Shown here one piece after another: positions 51,401 through 63,400 of a DNA stretch of 64,000 nt. The position numbers and the translations under genes were made by a program. Within the stretch, counting starts at the first letter, position 1; each line of letters opens with the position of its first letter. Origin of the DNA: Mycteria americana (Eukaryota > Chordata > Aves > Ciconiiformes > Ciconiidae); assembly GCF_035582795.1 (NCBI RefSeq), contig NC_134368.1:16908001-16972000 (forward strand), in the 5' to 3' direction. The notes below the pieces were generated by a model. The model saw nothing but the letters and a program-made list of their open reading frames with translations. It was not told the origin of the DNA and searched no databases.

Positions 51401-54400
51401 ATTGGAATAAAAGGTTGACACTCCTTCTTTCCCACAAATCAAATGTAAAGCCACATGAGCTCCTAGAAATGTTTCAAGAAGCTTTCTGCAGGCTTTGCTT
51501 CAATCCCTCTACACATTGTATATATCAGATCTACAACCCTCCCATCATAAGTAATAGTCAAATCAGCATGAAAAGTAAACTGCTGTCAGTATAAAAATCA
51601 CCTTTTGGAAACTCTTTAGTATGAAGATCCACATATCCCTCTTCACTTCTTGGACTTTCAGGCTGTTGTGGCTGAACACAAAATGAAGAGAAACAAAAAT
51701 ATTGCAGACATACAGAACAACTATGTCTCACTCCCCTCCCTCATGTCATGGTGAACATTGTCTTATCATGATCTACAAAAGTCTTCAAAAACTTTCTTAT
51801 TAAGACAGCAGTTCAAATATTAATAAGGAACACCGGCAGAGCTAAGTCACGTTACTGTTGAACAGTACAGTGCCTAACCTTAACTTTAGAGGTAATGCTG
51901 GTACCAGAGATTAGTTTAAAAAAGGAGATCTCAGGAGAAATCTCAGGAAATCAAGGTACAACGCCTACTTTAACATGAGTTCCAAATACGAGCGATATTC
52001 TAGAAATGTTCACATATACAGAAAAATATGCATCTGCAACGTATAACAAGGTACAGTGAGCTCTTTTTAACTCATGTTTTGGGTTTTGTTTGTGAGTTTT
52101 TTTTTTTTAATTCAAGTTGCAGATCAGCTATATGTTACTGATGCATAGATAATGCTACATGGAGCTAAGTGTACTTAAGTCAGATCTGGACACTGTAAAC
52201 TTGGATACAGTGCCATGTGAACATGGCTATACTGACTCTAGGACCATCTTATGCTGGCAAACAGTACAGCTGTTTGCAGGTGGAACTCAACTCAAATCAA
52301 TAAATCCCACCAGACTAAAGTTGACTTGGATTTTCCTGGAGTGCGTCCCACGCATCAAAACCATGGTTCAGAAATACTCAACTGGTCTGCCCTGGAGCTG
52401 CAGCCAGTAGCCCTGTGCAGATCCACCCTTTCATAGATGCTTGGGAGTCTCTGAACCATGTTCTCCCTCAAAATGCTTATTATCAGAGTTTGGCAAGATA
52501 TGAATACATGAATCCGGTCCTGCATCCGAATGAATAATTAACCCATCTGGAATCCTTGCTAGTATGGATCACAGCACAGACACACAAACAGAAAGGCTCA
52601 AATTTGGTCTTACACAAGCTATAGGTGACCATGAGCCCCAAAACCCTGGATTATCCAGGATGCCCTACTCTTCCGTTACAGCAGATAACGGGCTGTAGTT
52701 ATCACAGTACAGAATGGCAGCAAGTGTTCCTCAAACACATAGAGAATGGGCACATCTGAAGACTGGCAATGAAGAGATACAATGAAATGAACAGCAGTGT
52801 ATGTTTACTATTCCAAAGCACTAAACTAACAATTGCCAACTGTAAGAGCTAAGGCATGTAGGACTATTTTACAAGCACTATCACAAGCAACATGCATACA
52901 GTATGACCAATTCTAAAAAAAGCAAACTTGGATGTCATGGTCACAGAAGGAGCATGGCTGAGGGAGGGAATTGGTTCTACCACAGAATAATATGGACAGC
53001 CCACAATTTAAATACCAGCTGCTTAGAAAAGTACAGCTGAATAATCTGAAAAATGACCCTTCAAAAGTTTTGAAGTTCAAATGCCATTTTTGCTGCACAA
53101 AATCAAAAGTTATGGTAAGAAACCCTAGCAAGATGTATAATTATACAAGAAACAGTATAGTCAAAATTTTCAAAATAACATAAATACCTCGTCAGTTCTC
53201 AAGTTACTGTCAAATTCTAGTTCTTCTGCCAACTTTGGTAAAGCTGCATTATTGCCTAATGAAATACAAATATGTTAAAATTATTAGATTACATTACGCT
53301 GTATTTATCTCATGCTACAGTAGGATGCTATTGCTCAGTACCACCTCATGAACACAGCACATGAATTTAATCCCTTCCTGTAGGCAATGGAAACAATAGT
53401 AAGTCTGTCTGCAGCAAACCAGCTCAAAAAAACCCAGCTTGGCATCTGCAAGAACACAAGTACTTCTATATTTTCCTTAAATACAAAAGGATTGGAAAAT
53501 ATGGGCTATCAGGATTTACCACAGCTTATTTATGAATTCCGACTTTGGCTTTTTTCCTTGCTTTTCCTTTAAAAAAAAAAACAACCAAAACACCACCAAC
53601 AGATTTTCAGACCAAATTCCAAACAGCAAATTACCTCTGTATTAATGAATGCAGAGCTAAGAATTAATACTAAGGATAATACTTTTATTTAAGGGACAAT
53701 TAGATCTAAAGCCATAAGCTCTAGAACCATAACCACTGAAATTATCCAGTTTCCACAGAGACTGACAGCTGAGTAGCTCCTGTTAGTGTCAATGTAATTT
53801 CAGAAAAAATCTTAAAACCCCACCCATTTCATTCCCCATGGGACCAGCTGTATGCTTATAACATCTGAAAAACAGTCCGTGCAGACAGCATCTTCATTTG
53901 ACTTCTATAGCTTTTTTGGACACCTATTTCAGAAGCCTATTTACACAGCTTTTCCTAAACGAAAAGAAATAGTTACAACATGATAATTCATCAATGATGC
54001 ATGTGAAATGATTAAATTGTGGTCGTGGTCCACAGAATAAGGCTACCATTACCACTGGTACTTACAGAGGCTACTTCAATGGACAACAAAGATTGAGCAA
54101 AGCACCGAGACAGAAATAACTTAGTGTAGCAGTTTACATTTTCATGGCTCATGTTTGTCTCTTGTATAAATACTGAATAACATGTTTGAAGTTTACTAGA
54201 TCGGCATCTTTCCTTGACAAATTCTTAAGATCCCAATATCTGCAGAGTGAGCTTTCTCACCCCAAATATCAATAAAACTAGAGAATAAAGCCAACCTTTG
54301 AGAAACTGGACTAAACTCACATTATAAAATGTTTTTTTAAATAATAGCAAAGACAGACATGAGAAGGAAAAGGTTTTAAAAGTAGTACTTGATCGGCATC

Positions 54401-57400
54401 ATTCCACTTCCTTTGGTATCAGAAAAAGATAAGCAGATTTCTCTACTATTTTTCTACAGTTTAATTTCTCCAAAATTTATAATGAAGTCATAATCTTGAC
54501 TTCATTATGGCATCTACAGAATTTATTAGCTTTCAAAACTTGGTGCTTCAGCTACTCTGGAGGGTCACAGAGAAGAAAGGCTGAAAATAGCAGGATGTTC
54601 CTTACACCGTATTTTAGGAACTAGCAACCATGCAAGTTCATTTCAAAAGTTAGCTTCCAGAAAAATGGATCTGGAAATAAAATATGATATCCTTAATGTC
54701 ATATACTATCATAACTTAAGTTTTCCATTTAAAATAGACACTTATCATCATTGCTCACTTAAAATACTCATTTATTTAGGATGGCTGATTCCTTTGTAAC
54801 ACAGAGGAGGACCATTTCAAGTGTATTCACAACACAAAATTCAGCATAAGGAATGAATCCGAATATGACTATTAAATAACCATGCAGTTATGATTAAGGA
54901 TGGCCACTCAACCTTCAAAATTACTAACAAGTTACCTTTTTAAAATGTTGAACATGTCTACTAAATGAAATGCATCCTCTTTCCTATAAAAGCATTTTTG
55001 AATTTCAACACACATTAATAACAAAACCCATCTGTTGCTCCGTAATTAGCCCTTGCAAACCACTTCGTATATTAGCTCACAATTTTAAGTCAATGTATTT
55101 TAGTAACTTTTTTGCACTGTAATAACATTTAATTCTTTTCTAACATACCTCAGATAATTATGTTCAGTCACTCCTATACCTCACAATCACATGCTTATTT
55201 AAATATGTCACCAATTCTTAAATATATTATTAATACTTATTTTGCAACCGACAAAGAAATCAGGTATATTTGAACAGTACAAGTTATTTCTAACTGTAAT
55301 CATGGGAAATGCATCTATTTATGACAGCTTATAAACTGAAAAGTTAAAAAAAAAGGAAAAAAGAAATCCTCACCTGAATTAAAGGTTGTGTTACTTTTTT
55401 GAAAAGTAACTTCAATTCCAATATCATCTATTTTGACCAAGTTCGTTTTGTCATCACTGCTGTATAGCTCTTCTACACGCAATACAGGGAAGTCACTTTT
55501 TTCCCCTAATTCTGCTTCTATTGTCACTTCACTATGATTGGTATTTACAGTCACTTCATTTGCAGAAACTAAGGAAAGAGCTTGTGCCCTAGGCAGGGGA
55601 GTCCTTATTTCAGAAAAGTCACTTTCTAAAAGCAAGTTTGAGTTAAATTTATAGTTTACATTCCTTAGAGTTTCACTCTCTACCGCTGTTTCTGAAATCA
55701 TACAAGCAAGTTCTGATGTAACATCTTCATGCAAAACACCTTCAGCTTGCTCATCATCCTCACTTGCCTCTGAGGAAGGACTTGGACTCACAGCAGTCTC
55801 TGTACTAATCTCCACACAAAGTGCTTCATCTACACTCATAAGGTTCACTGAATTTTCATCTGCTTCTGTGATTTCACTGTCTACTGTGGTCTGAGATGCT
55901 GCTGATTCTCCCCTCACACCACTCTCATGGGTCTCATTCTCTGTACCAATAACAAGCAAAGAATTACTGCTTTTTTCTGGGCCTGTAGTTGACAGGATGC
56001 ATTCGATCTGGTTAGCAGTGTTAAAAATTTCCTCACTTTTGTCTTTTACTTCGGTACTCTCAGCATCAAGTTGACTTTCTTCTATGACTGTAAAGGCAAA
56101 GAGACTATCACATTCTTCCATTGTGCTCAGAGTTATCACTGCCCCCTCCTTATCTCCTAGACTTGAAGCAGCATGTTGATCTTCACTGTTGGTGGCAACC
56201 CTCAGCACAGGAGCTCCACATTCTCCCACAAAAATCACAGAACCTTTGCTTTTTGCATCTGCATTAAAAGCTGCTAGTCCAAACTGCTCATCTACAGTCG
56301 CAGTGGTCTCCACAATCTTACATTCCTCCGATGCATTTGGAGAGATAATGGCATCTTCGTCTCCTTCTGCTACAATGAGACGACTTTCAGCTTGTGGTGC
56401 TGCACTGATCAGGACTATCTCACATTCTTCTGTCATGCTCGTAGTGATCATAGCAGCTTCGTATCTTCCTTCTGTTTCTGAAGCAATGAGTTTGTTTTCA
56501 TCTTGCACAGCTACACTAGACATAGGAGCTTCAAAACATTCTGCTGTACTTGTAGAGATCATTACCGTTTCATTTTTTGACTCCGTGTCTGACACATGTT
56601 GAATTGCCTCTTCTGTGACTTCACCTGACATTAGGATTACTTGTTCTTCCACAACACTTGTGGAAATCATAGCACACTCATCTTTTTCTTCCTTACCGCT
56701 AGCAGTTGGGTGACTTTCATCATCATCGTTATCATCTCCTCCAGCACTGGATTCACTAGGCATGGGAACCTCATATACTTCCATATCTATAGAAACCATA
56801 GCATTCTCATTTATTTCTTCTGTTTTAACAGAGGGGAGCTGACCATCATATTCAATAGCTGCACTTGACATTGGAGCCTCAAATTCTTCCACAATACTGG
56901 TGGAAATCATAGTGCACTCATCTTTCTCCTGCTTACTGCTAAAAGTATGCACACACTCTTTAAACTCTGTAGCTGTACTGGGCATAGGCACCTCTGTGTC
57001 TTCTGTGTCTATTAAGATCATAGAACTTTCCCCACTTTCATTTGCTCTTGAAACAGCAAGTGGACCTTCCTCAGCATCCATGGCTGAATGTAAGGGAGCA
57101 TCACTTTCCTCCACTGTACTGGTAGAGATTATATCACCTTTTACTTTTTCTTCTCTGTCAGCAGGAATAAGAAAATTCTCACCTTCTGCTGGAACTGCAC
57201 TGCTTATAGAGGCATCAAGTTTTCTGCTGCCAAAGGAAGTCATGGCATTCTCATGTCTGTCTTCAGCACCAGACTGACTCTTATCTTGCACTGCCATAGC
57301 ACTGGTCATGGGACCCTCACATTCCTCGGCATCTAAGGGAATCAAGGTACCTTCATGCTTTCCTATATGCGCAGTCAAGGCACCCTCATCTGCAGCACTT

Positions 57401-60400
57401 CCACTGGTTACACTGCTTTCAACAATCCCTTTAGCATTTTTGCAGTTTGTGCCACAATTAGCTTCTTTCTCTGCACTCGTCATGCTGTCAACAGTAAGCT
57501 TATTTATATTTGTGCCAGCCACTCCCGACTCAGCTTCCACCTGTTCAGCAACTATGCAGATAATGGAACTTTCACCTTCTTCTGCACCTACACAAATTAG
57601 TGCATTTTCACTTTCTATTCCTGTACAAGTAGAAGCATGCTCATTTTCTTCATTTCCTCTTCCTGTACTAGTCACAATGCCCTCACCTTCTTCATCCTCT
57701 TCTTTTGAGCCTGTACTAGTCACAAAACCTTCATCATCACATGGACCTACGCTGACTGTAGTGATATTGGCTTCTTCCTTTGCCCTTGTACTGTCCATTA
57801 GACTTCCACATTTTTCAGCTTCTAAACAAACTCCAAACCCCTCATTACTGTCTTCTAGCCCTGTGCAGACTACTGAAATTTCAGCATCATCTTCTGGAGT
57901 TATGCCTGTGCTGGTCACTGCGCTTTCACCATTTATAGTATCCTCAGATTTGTCACCACTAGTTCCAGTTGTGACGCTGTTGTTTGTTACCATTGCAACA
58001 CACGCACCAGTTACGGTGCTTTCTCCTTGGGCATCTGTACCAGTCACTGAGCAGATGATGAAGTTATGACCTCTTTCTTCTGCACCTGTGCAAGTCACAG
58101 TACCTTCATGTTCTTTTACTTGGCCAGCTCTCACACTGCCCCTAAATTCACCTGAACTGTCACCACTTGTCGACCCTTCACCTGTTTCTGTCCCTGCACT
58201 AGTTACAGCACCATCGCTCTCCGCTTCACCTAAGCAGGATACAGAACTTTCAAATTTGCCTGTATCTACACAAGTTGAGGTCTTTCGCTTTTCTTCAGAG
58301 CCTGCACTAGTCACAGCATCATCTTTTTCTTCTGCCCCAGCACTATTCACACTGTCTTCAATTTCCACTCCACTTGCATTGACTGAATCCTTACCACTTT
58401 CTTCTGCATCAACCAAGGTACAGTCACCATTTTCTTCTCCTTCTGTACTTGTTAGGAAGCTTTCGCTTTCTGCTAATCCTTCAGTGACAACACTGCCACC
58501 ACCTTCTTCAGCTGCTGCAACAGTACACTCACCAACATCTGCTCCTGTGATGAAACTGCCACCCCCACTACTTTTTACCCATATGCCCGTTGTGAAACCT
58601 TCATCAGCTTCTATGCTTGTGCAGATTACCGTCACCTCGCTTTCTTCTTCTGAGCAAGTAGTTGTAGCATCGCTGTCCTTTTCAGAATGTGATGCACCCT
58701 CAGCTCTTTCTTCTCCTGTACTAGTGGCCATTACAGTGCTCTCAATGATCTTTTCTGTGCTAGTTCCTATCACAGTGGCTGGAGTTGTTTGTAGGCTGCT
58801 GTACAACAAACTAAGTTTACTACTTCCTGCACTGGTACCTACTGCATTGCTTTCATTTTTATCTTCCACGCCAATCACACCATTCCCTTCTTGCCCACTG
58901 GCTATAACAGAGCCTTTGACTGTTTCCTCAGGAACTCTTTCAGGCACTAACACAGAGGAAGATTGTATCATATCATCAATATCATGCACCTCGTTCTTTT
59001 CTACATTATCCATCATTGTGCTTCTTTCTTCCTTTGTGGAAGGATCTGTATTCAAGCACTCTCTTTCTTTTCTTTTTAGGATAAGTTCTTTTGTTGTTAC
59101 CTCTCCACAATCTTCAGTTATGTCAGTCATCAAGTTTTCCTCTTTTATTTTCAACTCACTTCCCTGAGAGCTTTCTAATTTTGCTGCTTCATCATAATCT
59201 TCTTGACTAGGTAACCCAGCTGTACTGTCTTCCATTGCCTGTTCATCAGGCTGGGGCACCTCATTATCTTTTTCTATACTGTTTGTCATACTGGTGTTGT
59301 CACCATTGTCTTTCATGATAGAACTCAGCACTGCACTCTCTTGTTGTTCCATGTATACAACCTGTGCTGCATCATTCTTCAAAATGAAAGTATCTTCAAA
59401 TAAAGAAGTCCCATCTGAATCATGGCATTCTTTAGATATATTACCCAAGGAATCTGTAAAATCTGAGATATCCGTATCTATGGACTTTGCATCAGCAGCA
59501 TCTACTCTAGAAGAATTAATTGCTAAAGGAACATCATCTGAATTAGAATTTATCACAGTTTTTAAATTCTTTGGTCTTCTGCTATCTTCTGAAGCTTTAT
59601 CCTCACTGGGAACATTCAGTAAGATTCTACCACTTGTTTCGTACACAACGCTCATTTTATAAGTCCCTTGTTTATTGGGTCCTTGATCCATGGAAGCTTG
59701 TTTGGACAAAGTGTCTAAGGCACCAACTTGTTTATTAGGGATATCTTCTTGTTTAACAGTTTTTTCAGCTGCAGGCAGAAACTGCGATTCACAAGCTTCA
59801 GGATCTGCCAAGCTGTGTTTTAATTCCTTATTTGAAATATATAGAGATATTTTTTCTTTTGCTGCATACTCGGCACCTGTGGCTTGGATTGAGTTTTGAA
59901 TGTTTTTTCCTTTGATGTTAGATGGTTCCTCTATTTTTGCTTGTTTCAAATCAAGTTCCATCAGCTCTTCCTCATGACCAGAATGCAAGTCATCATTATT
60001 CATACTTGACTTTTGAGGGGCTGGAGCATGGCTGCTTTCATTTGAGCTAGCTGATTGCTTTTCCTCTCCAACTAAATCTTGGTTTGATATACTGCCTTTT
60101 CTATTTTCACAGGGTATCTTCTTACTTTGTTTTTTATCTGTTGCCACTGTGATGCTCAGTACTTTTTCATGCCCACTATCCATTTCTTTAATATCTTTAT
60201 CTTCCAATTTGATACTCTCTTCTTTCTTCTTTATTTCCTTGTTGCTGTGCTTTAAGTTTCTGCTTTTGTGACCTTCAGCAGAGAACCTTCTTTCTAGTTT
60301 GGAATTGCTTAAATCTTTATCACCTCTATGTTTCTCTTTTACAGATCCTCTTTCTCCAGAATGTAACTTAACTCTGTGACTAAAGTCTTTTTGTGATCCC

Positions 60401-63400
60401 TGAGTTGATTGCGTGCCACTTACAAGCTCAAACTCAGCACCACTCTCCTCAAAAACTTTATCTTCATTCTTGGACTTGTGTTGCTTATCTGAATCATTCT
60501 CTTCCATGCTCTTATCTTTGTCTAGTTTCTGTACAGTCTCTTGTTTTGTTAAATTTTCCTGTAATTCTGTTTCAGATGCTTTGAATTGTTTACTATGACT
60601 CTTTGACTTAGACTTTAACAAAATCTTGTCTTCTACAAGGCTCTTAGATCTTCGTCTATCTTTATGAACACCATCTTCTTGTTTCAAATTACAATCAGAA
60701 TTAATTGATTCTATTTCATGTTTATCTTCTGAGTAGCTTTCGCTCCTTCTGTGTGATGCAGAAGCAAGTTGCTTTGAGGCACTTAGGGAATCCTTTTGTG
60801 GCCTAGAATCACTCAGGGACCTTTTGGACTTGTATTCTGCTCTTGATTTTTCAGTTGAGAGATGTCTGTCTTTTTTATTTTCCTTACGCAGCAATTCTTC
60901 AGCTTTTAAGGTTGATTCAGAAATATTTTTTCCATCTTTTCCTGTTACCGATATTTTCCGTTCACTTCGGTGTTTACTTTTTCTTTCAGATTTGTCATCT
61001 GAGGAAACCTTTATTTGTTGATTATGTTTCTGACCACCATCCTCCCCTTTCAAACTTCTCTCAAATGAATGGAGTTCAACATCTTCACTTGATTTGTGAA
61101 TACTGTCTCCTTTATATTTGTGCTTTAAAGAAAGTTTATCTTCTAAAGCAGTTCTTTCCTTTTCATTTTTATCTCTGTAAGACTTGGCTTCTTTTTTGGC
61201 AGCATTTCTCATATGTTGAATTTCAGTGTCACTATCTTTTTTGGGGTGTTTTTCGTTTTTAAATATGGATTTCTGCTTCTGTAGTTCTTCCATATTGACT
61301 TCTGCTCTATCCAGTTGTCTTTTTGGATCCCTTGTTTCACTGTCCTGCTGGGCTCCTTCAGCCTGAAGAGAGGTGGAGGTTTTTCTTTTATGTTCTTTTT
61401 CTGCTTTAGAGTCACTTTTGCTTTCCTCAGTTGAATGCACTGATTCTGAAAGTCTTCTAAGCTGTTTAGAGATTTCACTTTTCCCATGATTATGCTTCAA
61501 TTCTTTGGAAGAATTTTTTTCACAAGTCTACAAAAGAAAGTTTTTATATATATAAGCAGATGTTACACAGTTCCTTCACTATGTGACCGAACAGAATTGC
61601 TCAGGGCAAACTCTCCATAAAAACAATATACCAGAGAATACACTTAACATTGTAATAAAAATTCACCTAAAATATAGTCAGTTAGAAAATGAAACTTGCC
61701 ATTTTCAACTATCTGCCATTGTGGGAAAATCCAAAGAAACAGAAGTTAACCTTAATAGGTCTGTTTGAACTTGAGTATCTTTTCTTTATAAAGTGATTTT
61801 TCTTTCTAAAATTATTTAAATGGATTTTTAAATGGACAATCACAATTTCAAGTACTCCATAAGTTACTTTAAACAGCCATTATGCTGCCTGTTATAAAAA
61901 AAACCAAACCAACACACACCCACACAAAAACCACCAAAACCAAACAACACCCCAAACCCCACAAAAGATAAATCTAGACTTCCATTTGAACTTCCAACTA
62001 TCACTCTTTTTTTGTTAATAATGTTGTTGGTAAAAACTCTCACCATAAAAATTATCTTTCCTTTAGTGTTTGGACTACATTTTTCCTTTCACTTTCCAGT
62101 GAGAAGTTTAAGTAGATCAAGCTCCTCAAGTCTTTGCATGTAAGACATACTTTGCTCTTTTTAAAAACCCAACATGCTTCACAGAATAGGGCTTAAACTG
62201 TACCTTGTGTTCTACTACAACAAGCATCAGCACTGAATACATAGACTGCATATTCTAGTGGCTACTGGAATTCAGAAAACATTACTACAGCAATGCCAGA
62301 TCACTAATGCAATTGAAAGAGCTAGCAGGAAAAAACTAATTCGTAAGAACGAATGCAATATTATGCAGTTTGGTAGGGACATATGAACAAGTACTATTAC
62401 AATTAAAAAGGAAGATCATAAGGTTTACATTTAAGGGACACATACCTCATTTGTCTTTTGCATTTCTTTAGAGTCTTCTTCCGACGGCTCATATTTCTTT
62501 TTGCAGCCATCTTCAGCATGCCTGAAACAGGTATGTGGACAATTAAAAAAAGAAAAATCGGTATCAGCCTAATATTAGTTTGTAAACTTTCTGCTTTTAA
62601 AGCTGAAGGAGAAAGAAATGCACACTAAAAATACTGAAATAGAACATGATCACACAACTTTTGACTAGCCAATTTGTCCAAGTTTTTTTCCTCTTGGAAA
62701 ATCATGTGTACCAACTTCAATGATATCCTCTGCACATCAGTGCTTTAAAGCAGAGAATATTAGTATGACAATATCAGTACTACAGTTGACCCTGTAAAAT
62801 GGGCAAGAGATCTCCTTGCCCCATATATACCCGTACACAGATATGTACACGTGTACATAACTATGTAAAACATCGACTTAAAGACCAAACCAAGTTGACT
62901 GACATATTAGATGCACAAACATCTAAAAGCTCTCCATTCTCATGCCTTTATTACCATTCTGCATGTGAAAAGTCACATAAAGGCTGCTACTGCAGTCTGA
63001 GCTGCAATATATTTAAGCAGCTATAATTTGATTTTCTGCCTGAACTTCATGCTTATTAGTAACAAAATTATGTGAATATTTTAAGAGGAAATTGTTAAAA
63101 TGGGTAAGGCTAACTGCAAAGCTGAAGAGAACCTTTTCAATCTGCAAAAATAAATATTCAAAAACTTAATTCCTTTTGAGCAAATATATGAATACCTTGA
63201 ATCTCTTTTTCTTTTTCTGCTCAAGGCTACTTTTTTTTCTAAAAATTTCTGTTCTTTAAGCACATCCTTAATGCTGGTACCAGTAGCTTTTGACTCAAGA
63301 CTTCTTGATGAAGGTTCTTCTAAGTTCAAACCACTTTTTCCTAAAATAATACACAAATGGTGAAATACATAAGCATGTCATTATATTATTGTTTCAGCTA

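Noticed and set aside
57308-59167. Long plus-strand open frames (253 and 359 codons) opposite the BOD1L1 giant exon
   Set aside because: They mirror the Ser/Thr/Glu-rich codon pattern of the real exon, which leaves few stops on the opposite strand. Their translation is Ser/Pro/Leu low complexity with no family resemblance.
61209-61487. Alternative minus-strand frame of 92 codons inside the giant exon
   Set aside because: Out of frame with a well-supported coding exon and without any family resemblance.
61498-61500. TTG at 61500 as a start codon of an independent 2,061-residue protein
   Set aside because: The frame continues upstream to a good acceptor at 61527 and joins the preceding exon in phase. 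It is an internal exon.
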